NCBI GenBank assembly: GCA_025617745.1
Contig: CM046870.1
Coordinates: 24,223,501 to 24,287,500, forward strand
Direction: 5' to 3'
From: Heliocidaris erythrogramma
Taxonomy: Eukaryota > Echinodermata > Echinoidea > Camarodonta > Echinometridae
Length of the DNA: 64,000 bases
The translations under genes were made by a program, and so were the position numbers. The notes under the pieces were generated by a model that saw only the letters and a list, made by a program, of their open reading frames with translations, made no database searches and had not been told where the DNA came from. Shown one piece after another: positions 12,001 through 26,000 of this stretch (within the stretch, counting starts at the first letter, position 1; every line of letters begins with the position of its first letter).

Positions 12001-15000
12001 AGAAAGTAAATGTGAGAAAATTACAATGCCCCGATCGGGATTCGAACCCGGGACCCTGGCTTACATGACCAGTGCTCTACCAACTGTGCTATCTGGGCTC
12101 CCGTCGAAGCAAAGTAACAATCTCACATATAGCCCCTCTCTTTCCATCGAGCGCAGGGGGTAAATCCATACCAATTCCATGCATACGCTATATAATGGCC
12201 TACAAATGAGACAGGTCTTTGGGGCATTGTAATTTTCTCACATTTACTTTCTTTATGATATATTCAATTTACTTCAATCCTATCAATTATGATATTATGA
12301 ATATTATATCACTTTTACATGTACCTTGTCATCACTATTACACAATATGATTATGATCATCATCATTAGTATCATCATCTTCATTAATTTCACTACCACC
12401 AATCTTATTGTATATTGTCTTCGTCATAGTAATGTAGTAATGATGATAATTATTATTGATAATTATTATTTCGATGCCATAGCACTTCAGATTACTGCTT
12501 TTGATATTGCCCCAGCAAATCAGATAATAAGCATATTGTTAGAAGGCTACAGATATTATATGGCAAGAGCGCCATCTGGAGAATAAAAGCTCTCTCTCTG
12601 AAGTGGCACCCAAACATTAATTACGTAGTATTTTGAGTTCTATCTATATTGAGTCTGGTACATAATCTGTGAATGCCTGATTATGCTAAGTATAAAAGAA
12701 GATACAAACATGGTGTCAGGATAAATATAATGACTTGTAGATAGAATTTGGGTGAATTTGAGCCTTGAATTTGACCCTTAAATGTACCGATTTGGCGAGT
12801 GCTATGCATAGTGATGGGTTGACTTGTCCCACATATAGCTAAATTTGTGTGCTCTTTGTAATTGTAGTGCAACCGCCAGTGAATGAGATACCAGTGATTT
12901 GTGTATGGAATATTTAGGGCTAGCTGTGAAGTAGGTTAGTACACAATGGCAGCTAGTGGTATTCCCTTGCCCCCTCAGTTGCAAATGACGGGCGATATGA
13001 GGGCCAATTGGGCCAGATTTAGGCAACTGTGGGATAACTATAGCATCATTACAGATCTCATTCAGAAACAAATGAAAGTACAGGTAGCACTGTTTATCAC
13101 TGCGCTTGGCCCGGAAGCGCTAGACACACATAACAATATGCCATATGCTGATGAAGCAGATAAGCAGAATTTACCAAAAATCTTAGAGCTCTGGGAGACC
13201 CATTGCCAGGGCAGAGCGAATGTTATCTATGAGAGATTTATTTTTAACTCTCTCTCGCAAGGGCAAGAATCATTTGAGGCATATGTGGTAAATGTGAAGA
13301 AACAAGTCAAGCTATGTAATTTTGGAGAACTTGAAAATGAGTTAGTTCGGGATCGAATTGTTGTAGGGTTGAGTGAACCGTCTTTGAGAAAGAGGCTGCT
13401 CCAAGAATCGAAGCTTAGTCTTGAGAAATGCTTGGATATTTGCAAGGCTCATTTAGCTGCACAAACACATGTCAGAGACATGACTGCCGAGCAACATGGA
13501 CATGTAGCTTATCTAAAGAAACCTAGTAGTAGTGGGGCACGAGGAAAAACCAAAGCTGTTGTAGCACATAATGAGGATGCTACTGGTAAGGGCAAGGGTC
13601 ACAGAGTTGTATCGTGCAAATACTGCGGAGGCACACACGCTCGCGACAAGAAACGCTGTCCTGCATTTGGAAAAAAATGCCATTCTTGTGGCAGGATGAA
13701 CCACTTTCAAGCAAAGTGCAAGCACAACACTGAATCTATCAGAAAAATAGATGGAAAGGATTCAGTGACAGAAGACGTGCTCGGGTTGAACGATGTTGAA
13801 TCACCTAATAAAATCACAGGAACTTTCTTGTTGCGCGGAACTAGAGTAACAATGCAGGTGGACAGTGGAGCCACAACGAACGTGCTGCCTCTGAAGTATG
13901 TACCAGATAATGTAGAGATCACTGGACCCAAGAGTGAATTACACCTCTATGGCGATAAGGCAACATTGACAGGGATTGGTAAATGTACACTTCTGTTGGA
14001 AAATCCTAAAATCAAAAAGAGGTATGAGGTAGAGTTTGTCATTGTTGAGGAGGAGTGTACACCGTTGCTAGGTCTCAAGACCGCCACATTCATGGAACTG
14101 ATCACGGTGAATCACAAGAATATTGCTATAGTACAGAGTACGGGTGTAGAGAGTATTACTCAGAATTACTCTACAGTGTTCAATGGGCTTGGCAAGATGC
14201 CAGGGAAGATTCATCTAGAAGTAGACAAGAGTGTAAGGCCAGTTGTCATGCCACCGCGCCGTGTACCATTAGCGGTGAAAGAAAAATTGAAAGAAGAACT
14301 AGATAGGTTGGAGAAAATAGATGTACTAGAAAAGGTAACAGAACCTACTGATTGGGTGTCCGCCTTAGTGGTAGTAGAAAAGCCAAATGGCAAGATAAGA
14401 GTTTGCATAGATCCGCAGCATTTGAATAAAGCTCTAAAAAGGGTGCACTACCCGCTCCCTACAATTGAAGATGTTCTGCCACAGTTGAAGAATGTCAAGG
14501 TCTTTACCAAGGCCGACTGTAGAGAAGGTTTCCTTCAGTGTGTATTAGATGAAGAATCTTCTATGTTGACAACAGTCCAAACACCATGGGGTCGCATGAG
14601 ATGGAAGCGAATGCCCTTTGGTATCAGTCCTGCACCAGAACTCTTTCAACAGAAACTTGATCAGAACTTGGAGGGACTGGAAGGTGTCTATAAGGTAGCG
14701 GATGATCTACTAATAGTCGGTCGCGGAGAGACACTAGCGGACGCGAACGCGAACCATGACGCAAATCTTCGAGCACTGTTCACACGTTGTCGCGAACGCG
14801 GAATTGTCTTGAATAAGAATAAGCTTGAATACAAGGCCGAGCAAGTGAAATTTCTCGGACATGTGCTCACAAAGGACGGGCTGAAAGCAGATGATGCGAA
14901 GATCGAAGCAATTCGCAACATGCCTGTCCCGGACTCTGTAGAGGCAGTGCAGCGATTTGTCGGAATGACGAAGTATCTCGCGAAGTTCCTGCCGAAGTTG

Positions 15001-18000
15001 AGTGAGATGAGCGAGCCACTACGTCGTTTGACGCACAAGCAAGTGAAATTTGCCTGGGGCAAAGAGCAACAAGACTCATTCGATGATATTAAGAGACTGG
15101 TTAGCAAGGCACCGGTTCTTAAATACTTTGACAGTCAACGTGCAACCGAAGGCCAGGGAGATGCGTCACAGAACGGACTCGGGTTCGTTTTGTTACAAGA
15201 TGGGCAACCGATCTCATACGCGAGCCGTGCGCTTACGCCAGCGGAGACACGGTACTCCCAGATTGAAAAGGAACTCTTAGCACAGATCTTTGGACTTGAG
15301 CGGAATCACGAGTATGCCTACGGGAGACGAATAGTACTCTGGACTGACCACAAGCCGTTGGTCGCGATACAAGTCAAACCGCTAAACAATGCACCGAAGC
15401 GCCTACAAAGGTTATTGCTAAGGCTTCATCAATATGACGTGACATTCAGGTACATGCCTGGACCGCAGATGTACCTAGCGGACACTTTCTCGCGTGCGTT
15501 TCTACCATCTATGAATAGATCGGAAACAGAGAGTGAAGTTGAACAGATTCACTTGATGGATGCACTGCCTATATCGCGTACTACAGAAGAGCGACTACAA
15601 GAAGCGACACGCGATGACACAGCACTGCAAGCACTGCTGGAGTACATAGATCATGGATGGCCAGAGACTGTTCGCGAGTGTACTCCAGATACGAGGCCGT
15701 ACTTTGCTGTGCGTCACGAGATAACATGCGATGAGAATAGGCTAGTCTATAAAGGACTACGCGTAATCGTGCCAAAGACATTGCGAGCAGAGATGCTAAA
15801 GAAACTACATGCCGCACACATGGGTGTAGAAAGCACTCTGAGACTAGCCCGCGAAAGCTTGTATTGGCCAGGACTTACCGCGGAAATCACAGATCACGTT
15901 GGGAAGTGTGACACATGTAATTCAACGGCAAGAGCACAGCCGAAAGAGACCCTGAAATCTCATCCGAGAGTCACACGCCCGTTTGAGAAAGTCGGCTGTG
16001 ACATATTCACAGTGGATGGAGATGACTACCTTTGCCTCGTAGACTATTATTCGGATCACTTTGAAGTTGATAATCTACGTGGTAGTAAGAACGCGACAGC
16101 AGTGATAACGCGTCTGAAACGTCATTTCGCGTCTCATGGAATTCCCGAAGAATTCATGAGTGATAACGGCCCGCCGGCCCGCCGTTCAGTTCTATGGAAT
16201 TCGCGACTTTCATGAACAAGCTCGGAATACGACATGTAACAAGCTCACCGCGCCACCCGCAAAGCAACGGGAAAGCAGAAAGCGCGGTTAAGATCGCCAA
16301 GAACCTCGTGAAGAAGTCAAAGAGACAGGGAGAAGACTTCTACCTATCTCTTCTCATGTGGAGAACAACACCAACGAAGGACATGGACAGCAGTCCAGCA
16401 CAAAGAATGTTCGGACGGCGACTTCGGACAAACATTCCTATCGCGGAGGAACTACTGCGTCCTAAAATCGTCAAACGCGTGCCTGATATGAGAGCGAAAA
16501 AACAAGAGTCGCAAGCAAAATACTTCAATCGCGGTGCGAAGGACCTGCCTGAGTTGAGGAAAGGTGATGTAGTGAGAGTGAAGCTCAATCCGGACAAAGA
16601 TTGGCAGAAAGCGAAGGTACTCAGCAAGGTAGGAATCCGCTCCTACTGCATCATAACTGAACACGGCATCACGTATCGACGCAATAGACGGCAGATCCGC
16701 AAAACAAACGAAACATTCCAGGAAGCCGTAGACCTACCCGGCAACAATCGTGATATTGACTACCAGGACGTGAATAATGACTATCGCGACGCGAACAACG
16801 ATCATGCCAATGCTCGCGAGAACCGCAACGTACATCAGCCATCTCGTCGAAGCACTAGAAACAGGAAAGCTCCAAACTACCTGAAAGACTATATAACGTG
16901 AATGAAACTGACAGTCAATTACATGTATGATGTAGTTAATGCCAAAGATGCATTATTTAGAGTTGTGTTACAAATGTTGGCATAAAATATATGTCTAAGA
17001 AAGTGTTGGAGTTATGTTTAAGAAGTCTTAGTTTATTTAGTTAATAAACGTGGCTGACATGACAACAGGTTAAATAGGGTACAAGCAGATCAATGAAAAA
17101 GAATAGACACAATTTGGTAATTACATGAACGTGATTTATTTGGAACACATTAATAGTTCATATTGAAGTCATTGCAAATAACATTAACACGGGAAAGTTA
17201 TTATGAAGCATTAAAGCAGAGTGTTACTGTTGAGTTAAATTGTGATGACAATTTGCCTTTGAAAAAAGGAAAGATGTTAGAAGGCTACAGATATTATATG
17301 GCAAGAGCGCCATCTGGAGAATAAAAGCTCTCTCTCTGAAGTGGCACCCAAACATTAATTACGTAGTATTTTGAGTTCTATCTATATTGAGTCTGGTACA
17401 TAATCTGTGAATGCCTGATTATGCTAAGTATAAAAGAAGATACAAACACATATAAATCTGAGACTTCATTTTTTAAAATAAAAAGCACCTGAATCATTAG
17501 TTCATATTTGCATCACCACAGGAAATTGATAATCTACTCTATTGAAGCCCCAAGAGTTGGCAAAACAAATTTTCTTAATTTCATTTTTGTTTTCATAAAG
17601 GCCAGTTTCATTCATAACTGTGGGAATGACTCAACATGTGTGACAGATCTTCAACTAAAAGCAGATACAATTATTCCGAGGTGAGTTTAAGATTCCATTC
17701 ACAACTACTTTCAACCTATATTATTTTAGGACAGTGTATTTGTTGGGCTTCATGCATGAACTAGTCAATTTCTGCACTGTCAGTCTGTCAATCTGTCGTT
17801 TGATCATGAGGTTCTTATAAAACCTTTCGATATTACTTTCTGTCTGACTTTCCAAGTCGGTGCTGTGACCCCAATTGTGCAGTTTGTGGTTAGTTCAGTT
17901 ATCTCCTGTAATGTGACTTACAATTCAAATAATCTGTTTCATTGATGCCCCATTTAGGTAGCTTAGCAAAATGACAAAATAATTAACCATCAAATTTTAT

Positions 18001-21000
18001 TCTATAGAGGCAGAACCAAAATATTAGGATGTAGATTTAGTATTTACTTCTTTGAACACTTTTAAGCAAAATAATATGAAAACTTTTATTCAGATAAGTC
18101 TGATTCTGATTTCAGAAGCAAAGACCAAACTCGCAATTTTCCTTTTTGTGTCTTTCCCGCATCTTTCTGCGCCATTGCGTTTCACCAAGCCACCTTAGTA
18201 TACCCTTAAAAACCTCAAAGTGACCCTAGCTGTCGGGATCATGACACCCAGATGTAGCCTTTCAAGACAATTTACTGCATTTTGTGGTTTGGTTCAATAA
18301 CTTTTGAATCAGAGCTCTAAAAAATATACCAGATGCATGAGTAGAAAGAGCAAAAATTTCTGCATACATTGTGTCCATTTTTGTTGAATGACCATATTGC
18401 GTTTGGCGTCAGGAATTTTAAAAAGGAAAATAAGCTTTAAAATCCTTCAATTGGCAACATATTGAGAGGTTCAAAATCTTTGTTTTTTGATCGAAATTGG
18501 CAATTTATTAAACTTTCAACAAAGTTCCTAACCATGTATATTGTTTTCAAAGACATTAGATCTTATTAAAACAATGTAGCACTAAAAGAAAAAATATTAT
18601 TGTTGCCAATTTGAAGAACAAACATGATCAATTTAGCCCTTAAATAATTCCTGTCCTAAAAGGGTTTTAAAGGTATTTAACACAAAGACTTTCAAGAGAT
18701 CAACTCAAGGGTAATTTCTCTGGCTTATTGTGGAAATCATGTTTAGATTGTCATTGTATTAATGTTCACACATTCAAGAGGTGATGTACTAGGCCATTGA
18801 CTTGCCCTTGTTTTGAATTTGTGGAAGTCTTTGCCATAGTGTTACTGACTTACAGAACTTTTTGATCAATAGGCCAAACTTATATATTATTTCTTATGAT
18901 TCAATTCCATTCAATATCTAAATATGTTTATCAAACTAATCAGTCTATCAACCAATCAGTCATTCAATCATCAGTGTTAATATTTTCTGCAGGGGCACCA
19001 AGTACCTTCCCCTAGGATCAGCAGACAATATCTATGTGATGGTGGATCTATTGAACCAAGGAGAGGAAGCTCATCAGGCCCAGGTCCTCATTGAACATCC
19101 CTTTGGTATCACCTTCGTCAGGGTGGAGAGTAACAGGGTAAGAACCATGATATGGATAAAAATACCCCCTCCCTCCTTCCACATAAAACATGAATGTGAT
19201 AGGAGAAGAGGAAAAACAACTTCAGTTAGAAGTTGGTGCAACTTTACACTATTGTAGAGAAATAGTTTTCATTGACATGAATCTTATTTCTCTGCATTTA
19301 CACTTTTACTGGAGTATTTAGAGCCCAAGAGGAAGGGTTTTGTCTAAGATTGGACTGATACTCCTTAATCTTTGTTGTGTCATAGGAAGTTTTAACCCAT
19401 TGTCCATGGGAAATGGATGGTTCCTGTGTTAAGCCTTTGTGAATTAAATAATTCGGTAGTCCATAGGTAATCTGCCCAAGTTCTAATTTTGTATCTGATA
19501 TGTTTCAACTAGGAAAAGCTAGTGTTTCTGCTTGAAGTTTAAGATGGTACATGTTGAAGCTTGGCACCTTAAGACACCATTTTTATCCAGATGAACATTG
19601 AAAATGGGAACCATGATCACAATGTTGTCTCAAGAAATCTTACCTGTCATACATTTTTCTCAATGTAGTGATATTGTAAGAGTTCAAAATGAGTTGAAAC
19701 CTTCCATAGTTTACTCATGGAATGTTCACATGCCGAGTGAAGTGTTAGTGGGCATGCACTGAACAAATTAAGTGGAACAAATTAAGTGGAAATGTATCTT
19801 TGGTTTGTGCATTTTATTCTTACAGCAACAAGAAGCCATCGTCCTGTGCCTACCACAGACACCGAACAATGACACGTCATCAGTTCTGTGCGATGTGGAT
19901 AACCCAATGAAAGCCAACTCCAGAGTAAGACATCTTTTCTAATTCTTGAAGTGAAATAGTGTCCTTGCACTTTTTGTATTCCTTTTATCAAGTTTTTTGT
20001 AGATGGGGTATGCACTCTTACAGTAGTATGCTGTTTATGTGATTTATTTACTCAACAGACTGTAGTGTAAGTGTAGATAGAGTGCACACTCCTACCAAAG
20101 AATAAACGTTTCCTCACATGTTAAGCACCTTTGGAAGCTCTCTGCTGTTTGAGTCCATAGAATTAGCCTTGTTCGCACATGACATGGTATACCACCTTAA
20201 GAAAAACACTGTGGCAAAACATTGGTATGAGTGTATTGCACATCACATTTCTTTCTCCTGTAGGTAAGGATGTTGTAGGGCTTTTGTGACATGGCTACTT
20301 TTTTCACACTAACTTGCCTTTCAATGACATGTGAAATGGTTTAATTTTACTGCTGATTATTGAAGCAGTTTAGTTTGTCTTGTTTGAACAAGGCTTTAAG
20401 CATATTGTAACATGGTGGCAGCGGTGGGATATTCCTTTATGATGATCTTTCCTCTTTTATCTCCCCATTATCTCTCCCTCCTTGCGCTATCTATTCTCTT
20501 ACTCTCTCTCTCTCGCATTCTCTCTTTCCTCCTTTTTCCGCTTTCAATATTTCCCAGTTCTTATATGTTGTCTTATTGTCTGTCTGGAGCCAGAAGGGCA
20601 TTAACTCTGTCCTTTAACACAGAGTTAATGCCCTTCTGGCTCTAAACAGATGTTATTTTCTCTTTTTTAATTTATCTTTATATTTATGTTGAGTTAGAAG
20701 TTTTGGGGTTTGAAGCTTTTTTCACTACTTCCAAATGATTTGTAATGTACTTATTTGAAAGTTGTTAAAAATATATTTATCATTTTTAAACCCAGTTTAG
20801 TTTCTTTTAAATAAGGTTCAGGAGGTTGATTTACATCATTTTCAATTAAAAATTAGAACTAGTCTACTGGAAGTGTATCTTTAAAGTTAAATTAGTTCCA
20901 ACTGGTTAATAGAAATGTTTGTTTTTCTGATTACATGAATATAAACAATAAATAAAATTGACTAACATATTCAGGCCTTTCTAAGGATTGGCCCAAAGAA

Positions 21001-22987
21001 CAATCTTCAAAACAACATTAACAAAAGAGATAATAGTTGTTTAACTTATAAGTAAATATCGATTGTGTAGAGTACTGTCTTTTAACTCTTCTATATAATT
21101 TCTCACACTGCAGAGCAGCTTCCGGGTGAAGTTGTCGGTTCCAACAGCTCATGCCAACAGCCGAAGCATTGATATAGTGGTATCAGCCTTTACCTCCAGC
21201 TTTGAATATAATCACACTCTCTATAACAACATACAGAGGATCAGAGTGCCTATTAGGATAGAAGCAGATATCACCATATCAGGGTGAGCACCTTGAGTAC
21301 ACCCTAAAATTGCTAAAATTTGTATATGTATATTAGTGCTGCAAAGTTACCATTGTTGTCATAAATTTATTATAATCATTTCTGATATTATTATTATTAT
21401 TATAACTCTAACTGCGACTTAGGGCGAAACCTTTTATCTCATCCTATTGTTAAGATTCGCCCTAACCCACGTTCGTTTCGCCCTAACGTTGAATTTCTAT
21501 TGTGACGGAATAAACCTATTGTTAGGTTTCGCCTTAAGTGGCAGTTAGGTAAATTATTATTATGATTATTATTATTATTATCATTATCTTTTTTTTTCCT
21601 ATCAAGTTCTTGTCATCTTTGTTATTTCATTCATATTATATTTCAACTGTTATTGTGTTGTTATGATTTCCTACCATGACTAATATTATTTTTCATTATC
21701 ATGATCATTGGTTTTTAATCATTATTACTATTATTTTTATCATTCTTCTACTTATTATTATTGTTCTTCTTGTTGTTGTATCAATCATGCTCATGTCTTT
21801 TACTTTAATTGTTTTGTAGTTCAATTGTTTTGTGTTAGATAATGCAGTCTAGCTGATTCTCTTAAGTAACACTGAAACTTTTCCAACCTCTCATACTTGT
21901 GCAGGGTGACAAGACCTAACAGTGTGCTGTATGGCCAGCCCGTAACCAGCAAGACTAACAGCCAGGACCCATCCATTAACGAGTCCCAAATGGATAGGGA
22001 CCTGCCCCTCATCCCATCAGAGATCAACAAAGAAATCAATCTTGACAAGCACATTGGACCAACTTTCAAACACATCTATGACGTGAGTGGCAAATGAGGG
22101 GGATGTCGTTACAATATAGTGCTAACCCTCACATACATAAAAAATTAGATACATGCATCACCGTAATCCTAACCCTAACCGTACCCCTAAACTTAACCGT
22201 ACCCCTAACCTTAACCGTAACTCTAAACCCAATCTTCACAAGCTCATTTGAGCAGTATTCCAACACATCTATGACATGAGTGGCAAATGATGGAGTCAAT
22301 AGGGCCACTGTCACGGATTTTCTCCATCAACATGTTGATATACAATTTTCCCGATGCGGACACTGTGTCACCATAACTGTCTCAACACAACATCTGATTT
22401 TTTTTTGCCTGTCAAAGTATCATTCAGTCCATTACATTGAATGTTTCATTAAGAAAAGTCAGCCACAAATATCATGTAGCTTTGAACATTAGTGTTTGAG
22501 GTGCATGGTCAATTGCTTTTTAAAACAGCTCCATCCTCCTGGAATTTCCAAAGTAAATGTTTCCACATTATAGTTAAAATGTAATTTGTTGCTTGATAAT
22601 AGTCTAAGGCATCTTTTTACCATCTGACATCCTTAGCTTGTTGATTTATCAATCAGTGAGGCTCAGATAATTTCATGTCTTCTGCAGATATATATACAAA
22701 TTACTTTGTGTTTTGATTGTATCCTCTTTGCAGATTGTAAATGATGTTCATAAAATGCCATGATTTTTGTCTGTTTATTATATCTTTCTATTTTTCATTT
22801 TGTATTCAGGCCCGGAATCTGGGACCCAGCAATCTTCCCTTCATGACGTTGGTCAACATCACGATTCCATGGAAGACAAAAAGTGGAGATATGCTTATTT
22901 ATTTCTCAAATATACAGGTAAGTTTCTTATTTTGACAACAAAGTGGATCTCTATCTTTGTTTTGTAATTGTGGCAGGCGTAGTAGTT

Positions 22988-23023
<36 letters not shown>

Positions 23024-26000
23024 TCGCTGTTAATATGTTACTGATATAAATTTCATTATTACTAATATATTGTAATTTGAAATCAAATACCATTTTTATT
23101 GTAACTATAGACCCATTAAGTGAAAAAATACTAAATCTCGCATCATGCACTCATCAGAAAAAAAAATGCACAAATGAACAGATATTTGAAATGAAACAAT
23201 CTGTTCAAGCCATTTATCTCATAACAGACTGGTAATGTGGCTGGTAACCGATGCTTGATTTCTGTTATTTTCAGAACCCAATCAAAGCTCACTCTTTTAT
23301 TCACGTGCTTTGTTCACTTCGGTTCCCATTTACATTGTTTGATTTTGGCTATCCGTTTATGCTTTTGTTTTACACTGCAAGACAAAAGAAAAACCCCAAC
23401 TAATCCTCAACGTTGTAGTACTAAACCTTCTTTATTTGTGAATGTCCAGTTTAAAGGAACAGGTGTGTGCGAGACCCAATCACTCATGGCAGAACAGAGT
23501 AAACTCCTCCAGAAAATGCTTGCCAAGAGGAACAAGACCAGTTCACTTGAAGAAGGAAATCAACCACTGGCATCAATACTTTTTGGCTCAAATAAAAACA
23601 GACAACTGGTAGGTACAACTCCGACAAAACTTTCTTCACCAATTTTCTAAATTAATGTATGTTTGCAAAGTATTGAGCAATTTTAAATCATCCTCTATCA
23701 TCAACATTATTTGGCTCTAATGAAAACTGACAACTGGTAGGTATAACTCAGAGAAAAGGTCACACTATTTCCCTCCAAATGCTCTTTTGTTGTACACAGT
23801 TTTGACCAGTTTTATAGTACAGTTTATCACAAGCACCTTTACTATCAATATACAATAATATCATATTTCTCTGGCTGTCCGGATGTTTGTAGAAGTCTAT
23901 AATTATTCTTTACCTTTTATTCAGTACACATCCACAGTGTGTGTGTGTGTGTGTGTGTGTATTATACTATGTATTATTGCAATAGAGCGTATTTCTATAG
24001 TAGCTGCACTGTACAGTGTGAGTCGTCAATAAAAAAGGAAATCCAGATTCATCCCTCAATTTTGTTGCAACCAATACATATAGATTTAATCAAAGATATG
24101 CACGGTGTAGCCTATGTTTCCTTTAATTTGATACCTTGATCAATAAAATCTGACAATGGACAGCAGAACTGATTCATATCCAATTTGCCTCTGCCCAAGT
24201 TTTCAATGAAATGGATATTCAAGCGACAGCTGGTTGAATGGTCTCCATTCCAGTTGAATGCACTCACAAATTATGAAAGTCATTCCTGAACACCATTCAG
24301 CCCAAAACTTGGCCAAGACGATTTTGACATGCTTTTTAAAATTGGTCAGTGCTCAGTCATCCATGATCGCATTTTGGTGAGCTGGACATTATAAACTTGA
24401 TTAGCATTCATGCTATTTTCTGGTGTCTTTTATCCTTTTTCAAAAATCTATATTACCATTATTTCTGAGATTTCACTTTTTTAAAAAAGATATTCAGGCT
24501 TTAATATGAGTTTCCTTTCTACTGACTCACACTGTATAGATGGAGATATTATCATTATCTTTTTTCTCTTGTTCGTTTTCTTCTATCAGAACTGTATTAA
24601 TAGCGAGTGTGCATTGATTCCATGCCTCGTAGATAATTTAGAGTCAGGAGGAGGTGCTGTTATTGAACTTAGTATGAGAATATTTGAAGATACATTTTTA
24701 AAGGTAAGATGACAATTCTGCTTTACTTGTTAACATTATTATTCATTATTGTTATTAAAATGACACTATTATTGTTATTATTATTATCATTATAGCTGTT
24801 ATTATTGTTGTAACTATTATGATTATTATTTATTATTCCTATAATTATTATTATTATTATGTTTTATAATTATTTTTGTTGTTTTTCTTATTATTGAAAA
24901 AAAAGTATTATTTACTGCAATAAATCATATATACCTACCTATTATGCCTGTAGTCTTGACTACGGGACCCCTTCGAGAATTTAACACACATGAGTCACAA
25001 TATTGTGCGCACCCCCCGTAATCCTATTGTCCCCTTCGCCACTCACGCGCGTCAACACGCTACGGCCATCTTCCTCTTTCTTGCTCGCCCCCGACGAGTT
25101 AGGACGTATAGTCACAGCGCTCCTGAAATCAGGTCGTATAGTATCTTTTTGGTGCGCTTTTTCACATAGTTAAAGCACTTTTAGGTACCTATATTCGTTT
25201 AGATTATAGTACTTTGTGTTTTATTAGTCACTCTTGCCGATTGCAAGGGATTTTTTGATTCCCTTTCTTGGCATTTATTTTTCTCTTTCACGGTCAGCCC
25301 CACGTAGATATTTCCGTGTTTGCGGGTGTTTCCGTTTGTCACCGAGCCTTCGGGTTAGGTGTTTGTTCTTACGGTTTTTAGGCTGTGAAAATTTCTTTAG
25401 TGCGTATCTCCCAAATAAACTTTAGTTTTATTTACTGCATTCAGTTGAAGTATTTCTTAATTTGAAAAGTATACTTTATTGTCTGTTTTATTGCAGTGGT
25501 ATGAATTCGGAAGAAGAAGCAGCTGGGTCAAGGAGACCTGCTTCTTCCGAAGAGTTGTCTAGCAAGACGACTCGGCCTTCCAGAACTCCCCCGAGTACAG
25601 CGGTACGCGGGGGAGGGAGGAGGGCTAAAGGTAAGTTGCCTAGTGGTGTTCCCTTGCAGAGTTTGCCAGTTTCGGAGCTTGCGGCTTCGGGACGGGTGGC
25701 GTTAACTGAATCGGGATTGTCAACTCCGAAGCCTGTGGTTTCGGGGTGGGTGGCGTCAGATTCTAGTGGTTTGGATATCTCGAATCCAATCCCCCGGTCG
25801 CTGAGACCAGAGGGGGGGGCTGTTGTTTCCCGTACGGTAGCGTTCACTCGCTCTGATCCGTTAGGGGAGACGCGCCCCACTACTGCAGGGCAACCCACGG
25901 GCTTAGTCCATGTTGGTCTGGGTTCTCAAACCCTAGCCCCCGGCAAACGCCATATGGGGGAACGAGTACTTTCTGGGCTGTCTCAGTTGCCAGCTGATGG

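Larger units (their letters stand above)
12537..17448 (+). mobile_element. Young Gypsy LTR retrotransposon, Mag/SURL-like, 4.9 kb
   Basis: Identical 174-bp LTRs (12537-12710, 17275-17448), a 5-bp target duplication CATAT (12532-12536, 17449-17453), a primer site immediately after the left LTR, a purine tract before the right LTR, and one gag-pol frame. Gag and pol are fused in frame, and the order is capsid, two zinc knuckles, protease, reverse transcriptase, RNase H, integrase. Identical LTRs imply very recent insertion. It lies in an integrin intron in sense orientation. Confidence 0.95.

Noticed and set aside
12029..12102. Functional tRNA gene
   Set aside because: Invariant U33 is replaced by A, the D stem is mismatched, and it is embedded in a mobile hairpin; better called tRNA-like.
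22150..22240. Telomere
   Set aside because: CCTAACC-like units are few, degenerate and internal; an interstitial minisatellite at most.
25488..25898. 136-codon minus-strand frame and similar frames opposite DIRS and Gypsy genes
   Set aside because: Shadows of the real coding strand; they lack motifs and codon structure.
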